In this document: in pieces, positions 30,477 through 40,664 of the stretch | Position numbering within the stretch: the first letter of the stretch is position 1 | Layout of the letters: each line of letters begins with the position of its first letter | Source: Mesorhabditis belari | Lineage: Eukaryota; Nematoda; Chromadorea; Rhabditida; Rhabditidae | Direction of reading: 5' to 3' | DNA: 64,000 nucleotides | Assembly: GCA_958450365.1 (NCBI GenBank) | Contig: CAUEEP010000759.1 | Span: 3,577,880-3,641,879, forward strand | The notes under the pieces: generated by a model | The model's input: the letters and a program-made list of their open reading frames with translations, nothing else | Told to the model about the DNA's origin: nothing | The model's database searches: none | Position numbers and translations under genes: made by a program

Positions 30477-31786
30477 CTATTTTTCTTCATTTCCATGATT
30501 TTTCATGATTTTCCATGTTTTTCAATCATTTACAATCATTTACAATTAATTTTAATGATTTTCAACTTCCTCCAATACCAAAGTCGGGTCTCCGGTCGAT
30601 TCGAAGTCGCATTTTTATCATATAATTATATAAATTATGTAAATTATGTAAATTTCGTGTGACTTCTTAATATACGGGTCGTTTTTTAGTGTAAAATAGA
30701 GAATAAACATTAAAATCAATATCTATTTTACAAGGATTCTTTATCACAAAAGTTTATGTAAGAGAAATACTCGTAATCACAATGGGGAATCATTTGGGGA
30801 ATCATTTGGGGAATCATTTTGGGAATCTGGAATTGATTGAAAAGAAACAATCAGATCAGATCAAGAAAAAACAATCAATTTAGAGTTTGAATTTGTTAAA
30901 TGGCACATTAAAGGAAAAGCGAATCGAGAAATGGCAATGAATTGGGCAAAAAAATCACAAAAAGAAGAAGATTTGGCAAACATTTTGGCTATTTTAGCTA
31001 TAGTAGAGTGTGTTTCTCGCGAGCAAGTAATTACTTGAGTAAAATCGACTAATTTTTGCTCGATTAATTGACGTTTTTGGTCGAGTAACTACGAGTGAGC
31101 CTCTTTACACGTCGAGTAAATTGAATACCTTTACATTAGATGGGAATTTGCCACCAAATCTGTTAAACAGCTGAATATCTTTATATTTAAAGGGATTTCC
31201 CACTAAATCTGTTAAACAGCTGAATATCTTTAAAAGGAGTCAACACCAAGTAATCAATTACTTCCTTTTCTTTACGAAATTAAGGGGGTGGGATAAATGC
31301 GACCTTTTTTTGCGCACCTGGACATTTGCGCACCTTTTTTTTGCTGGAAAAGGCCTTAGGAAAGGTCGTAGAGCTTCAAAAATGTTTTCATAGAAGGGAA
31401 TCGTATGCGTAGATTCCGAATTTCGACAAATCAGACCTCGCTGACATGTCAAATTTGGGCTAAAAGGCAAAAACTGCGGAAAAGCGTTAAGTTGCGTAGT
31501 TTTTGCCTTTTAGCCCAAATTTGACGTGTCAGCGAGGTCTGATTTGTCGAAATTCGGAATCTACGCATACGATTCCCCTATATGGAAATATTTTCGAAGC
31601 TCTACGGCCTTGCCTAAGGCCTTTTCCAGCAAAAAAAAGGTGCGCAAATGTCCAGGTGCGCAAAAAAAAGGTCGCATTTGTCCCACCCCCAAAATTGTTA
31701 GAAAAAATGAGTTTACATCTTTAGCACAGTCAATTTCTACTAGTATAGAGCTTATGTATCAAAAAAAAAGTAAATCAAATGACCAT
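30477..31786. other. Intergenic region between kal-1 and the nuclear receptor (tail to tail)
   Basis: It contains a probable kal-1 polyadenylation signal AATAAA at 30702-30707. A frame at about 30850-31040 reads FEFVKWHIKGKANREMAMNW but is not recognised. A fold-back element (31284-31690) is listed separately. No confident gene. Confidence 0.5.
31284..31690. mobile_element. Fold-back MITE with long arms
   Basis: It starts gggggtgggataaatgcgac and ends with the complement ...gtcgcatttgtcccaccccc. Arms of about 190 bp are nearly perfect inverted copies with a centre of about 25 bp. Each arm contains the same roughly 70-codon open frame read outward (MPFSPNLTCQRGLICRN...), which probably reflects arm symmetry rather than a gene. 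No clear target duplication. Confidence 0.85.
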
Positions 31787-34700
31787 TTAATTCGGCGATT
31801 CACTTGAGTGACAATGATAACTAGGTTGGGATGGATGATTGGTGGAAAAATTGTTGAGAGAAGCTGCTCCAATTCCGCCATTCATCGGTGATCCATCAAC
31901 ACCATTTTTCCCATCTTCATGCACCGATTCACCCGGTAACATCAGCTCGGCCATCAGTCTGAAATGAATTCATTTCAGCAAAAAAACAAATTTGAACTCA
32001 CCGATCGATTGAGGCTAGACCGAAAAGTTTAGCCAATTGAACGTCTTCGATGAGATCACGGGCGATTCCAAGAATTGGTGGAAGGAGGAGAAGAAATTGA
32101 GAGAAACGACGGGGATTCTCACGTAATGGAGACACAAAACGAACATGGCGCTCAAAAGCATCCAAAACCTGACAAAAGATTTAGTTAGAATCCTAATTAC
32201 GTGCGGTTTAAAGGGACTGGTGCGGAAGCGGCGCGCTTTCTAAAGCGTGGATGCGCTACCGTATCCTGCAATAAATTTCTCTTTTCCCATTCTTTTCATT
32301 TGCCCAAATTAACGCCCCTCATCTTAGCGCCGAATTTTTCGCACTACTATCATCATAATTTTGCATGTTTTTTATGCTTTTGTTCTTGTTTTTGACTCTG
32401 TTTTATTTTTTACGCATAGAGCAGGTCTAGAAGTGGCTATTACGCAAAAAAGCACAAAGATTTGCCATAGTTTAGCGCTTTTTGATGGAAATTATTAACT
32501 TTCACAGCTTTTCTCACTCAAATCATTGTTTTTTCCTTTATTCCATGGTGGAATCGGAAAATTTGTCCGGCTTTTATGCCGAGTCTCGCTAAATTTTCTT
32601 CCCCCTTCGTAAAATCTGTTACGTTCTTGTAACGTGTATGCTGTTATGATCTGTTCTGTTATGTTTTTAAAGTACTCCCTTTCCCCTCGTTCGTTCTCCC
32701 CTTTTGATATTGTTCCGCTCATGTTTCCTGTTTAAATTTCTAAAATGGTTTTGTTTCGTTCCTTTCGGCTCCCTTCCACTTCATTATCTTCGAATCTTTT
32801 TGTACGTGCTGTATAAACTTAGCTTAACCATGTAGCATAAAGCAACGCAGAGAACGGGATGTTCAAAGTTAGACTAGGCGACTGTACGCTCGTCATTATG
32901 GTGTTCTATTAGAGTATTTACGGTATTTCCATTTACAAACCTGTTGTCTTGTTAGATCCACATCACCACACGAATCATCAACACCCTTTGCGACTAAAAG
33001 TTCAACAATTTATTGGACTGATTTAGCGTTTCCTTTATTTTCAACTCACTTGGATCGAAAAATGCTACAGCCTTCAATGCACAGTACTCGATTTCATTCA
33101 TCTCTAATCGTCTCATCGGCACTGTCAACTGATCGACAATCCGAGCGGCGACCCGACTAAAAGATTAGAATTGGGCAAAGATTTCGGCATTTTTTTTAAC
33201 TGACTTCATATCGGGGACATCTTTCGAGTTTTTGTGCAATCTCGTCTCATTTGTCAACCAAACCGCATCATCGAGGGGTATTGACCGAAAAGCTGCGCAC
33301 ATAACAAGATGTTGAGCCGAGAAATGGCTGAAGAAATGGATTTCGAAGTGAAATTATAAATTGCCTAGAGCTTAGTTTAAATGATCGAGTACTCACCGCA
33401 AGAGTCCCACTTGAGCCGACATTGGTAATTTTGCAAATGAGGCCAGCCGTTTTGCCCATTCAACCATCAAGACTAATTGTTGATGCATACTAAATAAAAT
33501 ATGACAAGTGTTGATGTTTAAGTTGTTTTTTTGTTTTGTTTAAGTATTGATGAATATAGCTCAAAGTTTTGTAGTAAACTACCTGTCGGTGACATCAATT
33601 GTAGTAGCTTCCCCATGTCTAGCATCGGAGGTTCTGAAAGATGGGGATTTTTAAGACTTTCAAGCATTTGAATAACAGTATATCCGTCCGATTTTGAAAC
33701 CTTTCGTCTTCGAAACCGCTTTTTACCTAAAAAGTCATTTCACAAAGAATTTTATTAAATTTTTCGATCAAATCTAGTTAAATCAAACACAATTCTAGTT
33801 TTGTTCAGCACTTTAGTACCTTAACGGAAGATTTAGCTTAAAAACTATAGAAATTACGCTCTTTTTATTTATAAATCAAATTTCAAACAATAGCCTATCA
33901 AAAACATTACAAAAAATGCATCTTTTTTCATTTTTAAAGCAAAAAACTATAATTGTTTAGTAATTTAGTGAAATTTAATGCAAAAACATTTTTCTTATTT
34001 AAACATTTAATGCAAAAACATTATTATTCATTAAAGGTTTCAGAATCAGACAACATATAAACTTCTTCTATTACCTTGTAATGACGGATGACCGAAGTTG
34101 TCTGACTGCAGCCTCAGCTTGAAGAAGTTCCTCCAAAAGTGGTTCCTCTGCAACAGTGGCTGCTGGAGATGGTTTAGCGATTCGATCTCTTTCAGCCTGA
34201 AACTGTTAGAATAGTCTGCATCTATTCCAGAAATGTGAATTCAGTCCAGTGACTCTATTCTGCATCAACTTCGGTTTAACTCCCCACCTGTACAGCTTCT
34301 TTTCTCATCCCCATTTTCATGCAAACATCGAAGCGACACCTTCGACATGTATTTCGATGATCTGAAACGAAAAATGATTTTTCTTTTTTTCATTTCCCTC
34401 ACCTTTATCCACTTTGCAGGTGTGACTATATCTGCAGACATAATTGTGTCGTTTTCGAACAGTTCGTCGAAAGAATCCTAAAAGTCTCCACTTTAAGGAT
34501 ATCGGAGGGAGTGGGGTGGTTGTAAATGGTGGTAAATGAGCACCTTTGCATCCATCACACGAGATTGCCCCGTAATGCTTCCCAGTGGCCTTGTCTCCGC
34601 AGATTGCACATACCTAAACAAAGAAATTCACATTCAGTTTTGATTGCTGGTAAAGTAGATTGGATATCTTTGAGATTTCCGATGTTTTTTATCTATTTTT

Positions 34701-35055
34701 CACCTATTCACCCACCTGAGCCTCTTCTCCTCTAGAACTCCCGACTGAAAGTGGATTCACGGAGAGCGGATCCTCCATTTTTACTACAATTCCATCCATT
34801 GGTTCCTAAAAGTGTTGATTAGCTTGATTCTATTCGAACTACGCTTTCTATTCTATTATTCACATCTTGCAATATGAACTGGTCACGTTTTTCGAGGATA
34901 TTTCGTCGTTTTACTACAATGTACAATATTACAATGTACAATACTACAATGTATTCAAAAGGTGTATCAGCAAGTGACCAGAAAAGCAAGTAATATTAGC
35001 TTAATAGTTTGTATAGTTTTAAATTGATCATTTTCAAACAAACCTCATCGGTCAT
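31787..35055 (-). CDS. HNF4-type nuclear hormone receptor
   Basis: A ligand-regulated transcription factor acting in the nucleus. My model has 13 exons and 402 residues (plus-strand coordinates, first to last exon): 35044-35055, 34716-34805, 34544-34613, 34403-34477, 34288-34361, 34075-34196, 33583-33633, 33397-33489, 33205-33327, 33050-33156, 32941-32993, 32002-32168, 31787-31958. The DNA-binding domain (about 35-105) shows [19 protein letters not shown]-box [30 protein letters not shown] and then KEAVQ.ERDRI. That last motif, with the P-box, points to the HNF4 subgroup. The ligand-binding domain shows LVEWAKRL.SFAKLP..AQVGLLR-like helix 3-5 sequence ([16 protein letters not shown]), and MAELMLPGE as AF-2. 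The start exon is tiny (MTDE) after an acceptor-like TTTCTAG, so the true start is less sure than the rest. Confidence 0.92.
32810..32929. repeat. Fold-back MITE family A, half copy
   Basis: atgttcaaagttagactagg, cgtcattatgg and agtatttacggta occur in the same order as in the right arm of the element at 24.63-25.04 kb. Only one arm is present. It lies in the intron before the second-last exon of the nuclear receptor. Confidence 0.72.
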
Positions 35056-35994
35056 TGGGTTCTAGAAATCGTGGAAACGGTTGGTTGTTAAGCGGGTGAC
35101 AGTTGGAAAATTATTTTCTCTTATCTTGATTTGTGGAGAAGAAATGCTAGGCAAATCAATTGTTGAAAAAAAACTGAAGAAGAGGCGTACAGAGAAGACC
35201 CTGGGAAAGAAGGGAAGAGTTCAGAGTGGGTAGAGGATGGGAAGAGATGCAGACACATACAATGGTAAACTACACGAGATCCCTGAGAGAGATGTAAGGA
35301 GCAACCTATAGCGCCACCTTTTCCCCTCTTTTCCTTTATATACCTGTCTGTCACATTGCGAAAGATCTCTTCCTCCATGTCTCATCTTTTGCCTTTTGTA
35401 TTGTTGGAGGAATTGTTTCTTTCTTCTTTTGCTCACTTACATCTGCGTTGAATGAACGTTTTCGTTTTTTTTACGCTTTAACATCTGTTGCCAATTCCTT
35501 TCGTTCACTTCCAATTGTAGTTTGTTTTAATGAAAATTTAATATACCCTGGTGATTTCTTGAAAATCTTATGATAAGTGGATTTTTGATAGTGATTTGCA
35601 ATTTCAATTTTTTTGTTGTTCAATTGTCGCATTTACGGATTATTGTAGCGATAAAACGAAAGATTCAAGAAAAATCTATCCAATCAGTTTTTTAAATAGT
35701 TTGTTTCTATCCAATTGTTATTTCTGAGCTTCTTGGAGGTAAAATTTCAATTTTCACGTTTACTTTGTGGCGTTTTTGCGTTTTGCGTTTACTAAAGGCG
35801 TTTTTGCCTCCCCTGCTCATAAACTTTAATTACCCCGCTTAATTTCTTCCAACAACTGCTCAAGTTTCCCACAACATTTATTAGTTTGGTTTGTAACGAG
35901 GCTTGTTGATTTGTCTTTTCTTCTTTTCTGACTATTTTTTGGACCTTATCTACTATTTATTCTTTTCAGATAAACGTGAAGCAATCATTGGGTA
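35056..35994. promoter_or_regulatory. Shared divergent upstream region of the nuclear receptor and riok-1
   Basis: The two genes start back to back with 0.94 kb between start codons, so promoters of both must lie here or in leader exons. The riok-1 leader has a tttcag acceptor ending at 35969, 26 bp before its ATG. No specific factor site can be named by eye. Confidence 0.5.
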
Positions 35995-38900
35995 ATGGAA
36001 AATATCGTTGAAGCAAATCGTCTGCCCAATCATCTCAATCAAATCGCCTCATCTTCATCGGGTGATGATGAAGAAGACGAAGAACGGGTGAGGGTTTTTG
36101 TTTTAAAGTACATTTGCTTTAAAGTGGAAAATTTTTACAGCACATATTAGATTTCTCTCTGATGTTTAGTCAAATATATTAGTTTTAGATTTCGAAAGTT
36201 CTCGAGAAAATGACGTGCTTTTCCTTTCAACGTCCACGCAATATTAAACAAGGAAATGATGATGAGACGACAAGCGATGAATATGAAGATGAAGCAGATT
36301 TCGAGGATATGACTGGGGGTTGGTACCTTTCATCTTTACGTTCAAAATATTAGATTGACAGCTTGAAAGTTGGTACACTTATTCATTGCACTTTTTAGAA
36401 ATAACCAGTACATCAATTAATCTACAGTTTTTACCAATAAAAAGGCCCATTTATTCTCTAAAACAGGCTTTTGACAAATTTAGAAAAGCTTCGGTTTTGT
36501 AGGTTTATAAGGGGCAAGAAGTTGAGGAACCAAAAATGATGAATGCTCGACAAAGCGATTTGAGTACTTTCTTCCACATAAACCCATTTTATTGTCAATA
36601 AAAGAAGAGAGCATAACAAGTTAGGTAAATAGCCAAATTCTCAGCTAGATATAATCAATCGTTTTTGTTATAGTTCCATTTGAAGGATTTTCAGAAAAAC
36701 TTGAATTTCTGCTCAAATTCGTTTCAAAAGTTACCCAAATTTGCTTAAACATGTCTTAAATTAGCTAATATATAACTTTTATTTAGAGAAGTATAATTCA
36801 ATTGACGTATTAAATGTTTTATGGGAAATACGAAAAAGTGTACCAAATTTCAAGTTGCCAATCTAATACAGGATGTAGAAGACTAGCCTGAGAGGTGCAA
36901 AATTGCTGATTAAATTTCTATTTTTAGATTTTACGAAGAAGCTAAATGCTATTCGATCAGGGCAACAAGCTGGCCCAAATAGTCAGCAACGAATGGATGC
37001 GGTGAGATCGGCTGAAGCACAGGCGGAGAAAAGAAGAACGGATCAACAGAAACGAGTGAAGGACAGACAAGATCGAGCAACCGTTGAACAGGTATTATTG
37101 ATATCAATTCATACTATACAGTTGAATTTCGATATAACGAACCTCAAGGGACCGGCTGAAAAGTTCGTTTTATCGAAGGTCATTTTAAGGTAAAGCCCTT
37201 CATTGGGACCAAAAATAGTGTTCGCTATATTGAACGTTCTTTGTATCGAAGTTCGACTGTAGGTATACTTGTTCCAGATAACTTTTCATTTAAATTGGTT
37301 CAAAAATTGATAGCTTATTATTAATTGGTGTTTAGGTACTCGATCCAAGGACACGGCTCGTTCTCTTCGGTCTTTTGCAACGTGGTACACTGTCTACGAT
37401 TGACGGATGCATTAGCACAGGTTTGTCTCGAATATTAATCTATTAATCTAATGGCTTACGTTGTTAAGAACTACCCTATCGTTTTATTCAGGAAAAGAAG
37501 CCAATGTCTATCATGCGAAGAATGGTGATCGATCGCTTGCCGTAAAAATCTACAAGACGAGCATTTTGACGTTCAAAGATCGTGATCGATATGTGCAAGG
37601 GGAGTTCAGGTATTTTATTGTTTTTTGATACCTAACTGTACTTCTAATTTTTAGATATCGTCATGGTTATTGCAAAAGCAATCCACGCAAAATGGTAGCT
37701 GTTTGGGCAGAAAAGGAGATGCGCAATTTGAATAGGTTTGTTTGTTTTGTTGAAAGAGATAAAAAGGTTGAACGCTTGCTCAAATGTTAAAAGAAGCTGT
37801 TCTAAATTGTTCTATTTAGGATGCACGAAGCTGGTGTACCTGTGCCGCAACCGATTCTTTTGAAGGGACACGTATTGGTTATGGATTTCGTCGGAAGAGA
37901 TGGGTGGCCGGCACCACTTCTGAAAAATGCCGATTTCACTGTTGAGGTCAGTTTTTGATTTTGGATTATTAGTTGAATAGGAGTAATAATGATGTGCCTA
38001 GTTTCTTCCGCGAACCATCGAAATAATCACAAAGTTTGATTGAAACTTTTCGTTTTAGGTGGCTGAACGAATCTATCAGCAATTGGTGAGAACGATGAGG
38101 GTGATCTATCGTGAGTGCAAGCTTGTTCACGCGGATCTCTCCGAGTACAATCTTCTCTTTTTGGATGACAAGCTGTATGTGATTGATGTCTCTCAATCCG
38201 TTGAGCATGATCATCCATTGGCACTCAATTTCTTGAGGTTCATATAGCTTGCCCAAGTTTCGCTTGATTAAATATTTTATTTAGACATGATTGCAACAAT
38301 GTGACTAGATTCTTCCGCGATCGAGGAGTGCCCGTTTTATCGTTGAGACGTTTATTTGAGGTATTTGGAAATTAAGATGTAGTAATTTTTGTTATTATAG
38401 GTGATTGCTGATCCAACTGTGACACAAAATGATTTGGAGGCTGCTTTAGAGCATGAAAGGTAAAGATTACTTATATACTTAAAGGCCCACGTTTGGTTTG
38501 AACGATAAAAATTATCTCTCATCGTTTTCAGAAGTGCCGAAGGAGCCGACGAAGATGCTGTTTTCTTGAATGCCTTCATTCCACAGAAGCTCGATCATGT
38601 GGATAACTTCGAAAGGGATGCGCTTCTCATTCAAAAGGGAGTCACGCCAAATAATCCATTTCAACATATGGTTTCTAAGGTAAAGATTTCTGAGAATTAA
38701 CAACAAATATTAGGCTTCAAAACAATGATAGGTACTGTTTCGGTTTATCCTGAGAAAAATCTAAAAGATGAGACATAGTTTAATTACTCAACTCTTAAAA
38801 TTTGTGATAGCTCAATTTTTATTTAGGCAACTGTCGTGAAAGAGGCAAAGAACAGTGATACTTCTGAAGAGGAAGACGAGAGTGAATCGGACGAGGTTGA

Positions 38901-39075
38901 AGATGAAAATGATGAAGAGAAAGGAACAAAAAAGCCAACAGGAAGACCAAGAGGAGAAACGACCGATGAAAGAAAAGAACGAAAGAAAGGAATAAAAGAT
39001 GAAAGAAGAGAGAAAAGGAAGGACAAGATGCCGAAACATGTCAAGAAAAGAAAGCAACAGATGAATAAACGATAA
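35995..39075 (+). CDS. riok-1: RIO1 family atypical protein kinase
   Basis: RIOK1 is a cytoplasmic kinase/ATPase for late maturation of the 40S ribosomal subunit. My model has 12 exons and 502 residues: 35995-36087, 36189-36318, 36928-37091, 37336-37420, 37492-37609, 37655-37735, 37820-37946, 38059-38237, 38285-38360, 38401-38459, 38532-38679, 38827-39075. The N-terminus is acidic. The RIO domain shows [11 protein letters not shown] (ATP loop, about 155-166), LAVKIYK with the ATP-binding Lys (about 176), [12 protein letters not shown], the catalytic HADLSEYN (about 290-297) and the metal-binding [12 protein letters not shown]. The C-terminal exon is a strongly charged Glu/Asp then Lys/Arg tail ending [12 protein letters not shown], as in RIO1 orthologues. 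A polyadenylation signal AATAAA is at 39152-39157. Confidence 0.96.
37119..37259. mobile_element. Pogo/Tigger-type MITE (141 bp) in riok-1 intron 3
   Basis: The left end cagttgaatttcgatataac matches the complement of the right end (tgtatcgaagttcgactg), and both are flanked by TA (37117-37118 and 37260-37261). CAGTYGAAYTTCGATA-type ends are typical of pogo/Tigger elements. No coding capacity. Confidence 0.82.
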
Positions 39076-39634
39076 TCAGTTTAGTTCACTTTTTTTGTTA
39101 TCTTTTTTATCTGTGGCTTGTTTTTGTTAAAAGTTTGTTGTTGTTCGATTAAATAAATTTTCAAAATCTTCGAACTTTTATTTTATTCCCGATTGCGGTT
39201 GAATATCTTCTTTTTGATTTTCGAATGGGGCTCGTTCGCCATTTTTAGCCCCTTGGGATTCTGATTCGGAATTCTGTTACTAGATAACAAGTCTGAAATT
39301 TTGAACTGCAAAATTGAAACTTGCAATCAGATTGGTCTTTAACTATCACGATTCTCTTGAATTCCTGTTTTTCTCAAACCAGGTCTGGTCTAGGAGTGGT
39401 CATTTGGATCACTTACCAGTGCAACCCCTTGTCAAGTCCACTTCAACAGACTCTTTAAGCACCCCATAAATAGAAATGACGGTACTTTTCTCTTCAAAGA
39501 CTCAAATACCAATTTCCGCAACTTTTACTGAAGAACTACCGTACCGCATTTCGAAAATTTCGACGATTTCCGAATTCCATTTTAAAATGAGTAAAGGCTT
39601 CGTGTTCTCTGGGTGCCCATTTCACATTTGCAAT
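39076..39634. other. Spacer downstream of riok-1
   Basis: It holds the riok-1 3' UTR and polyadenylation signal. No other feature recognised. Confidence 0.5.
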
Positions 39635-40641
39635 TCATCGACTGGGTCTCTCTTTCTGGCTGGATAGCGGTTGATGGGTTGAGTCTCCTTTTCCCTCCGT
39701 TGACTCTCCCCTTCTCCCGTTCCTTGACTTTGCATGGGTTGGAGGGAAAGATTTTAAGCCCCGCTGTTTGCCGACATTCATAGTGTGTGTCTTCTTTGTG
39801 TCAGAGGACTCTTGATAGTGAGCCTTCCCTCGAGCTTTTCTGCCTTTGATTCTACCCGTTCCTTTCTTCATTGATTCACCTTTATCAGCGCCGGAAGCGT
39901 TTTTAGCGTTCATTGCAAGTCTTTTCTGACTACGACTCATATCAGCGTTTTCTGCATTACTCGTTTTGGAATTGATTACATTGGTGACTAAACAGCATTG
40001 ATTTCTGGGAAGATCATGCAGTGATAGTGTTTGTTTATGTTGTAGGTATTCTAGCAAGATATGTATTGCTTTCAAATTACCCCAAAGCCGTTTCGCAATA
40101 GGGGCTCTAGGGGTGGCTATTTTCTGAAATTGATAGCATTCCGGAGTCTCTTTTCAAAGGTTTTCGTGGATTTTAGGGTTGACCTCTTCTACATTCTACT
40201 CCTTCTTCAACATTTCTCCATCGCTCGTTTCGCATTCATTTGTCTTTTCACGACACGCAGGAGCTGTTTGTCTTTCCGAGATCTTTTTCTCTCTTTCTCT
40301 TTACATTTCCTTTTTTGTCGATCCGCCATTATTCCACTCATATTTGGGGTCCCCACGAGGTTTTCTCTTCTTTCTGCCAATCCCTTTCTTTTCCTTTTTT
40401 TGTTCTTTCCCTCTTCAGCTTCCTCACTCACGATCGATTCCAAAAAGCCCTCTCTATCCATCCATTTCTTCATTTTTGCTATTGCTCTAACCGAGATTGG
40501 CCAGTTTGCTTTTATGGGAACCCAATTTTCTAATTTATTTCCACCTATTTTATTGGAAAATCCTGCATAGAGACTAATTAGTAAGCGAGACTTGACAGGA
40601 TTCGTTGTTCGTTTCTTTATTTCGTTTGCCAAAACAAACAA
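39635..40641 (-). CDS. Candidate lysine-rich protein gene, unrecognised
   Basis: Two long minus-strand frames suggest a two-exon gene. The downstream one (40124-39635) is open for about 163 codons directly after a good acceptor (atcaatttcag). It is Lys/Arg-rich (for example GTGRIKGRKARGKAH). The upstream one (40641-40207) is open for about 145 codons and contains GGNKLENWVPIKANWPIS and KNKKRKRKGLAERR. A donor GTGAAA at about 40250 would join the two in frame. No start codon is clear, no domain is recognised, and the composition suggests at most a nuclear/nucleolar protein. It could be chance open sequence. Confidence 0.33.
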
Positions 40642-40664
40642 AATCTAGATTCTCATCGGGTAAA

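Noticed and set aside
30850..31040. Short frame FEFVKWHIKGKANREMAMNW
   Set aside because: About 50 codons, no splice context, unknown family; possibly a transposon fragment but not supportable.
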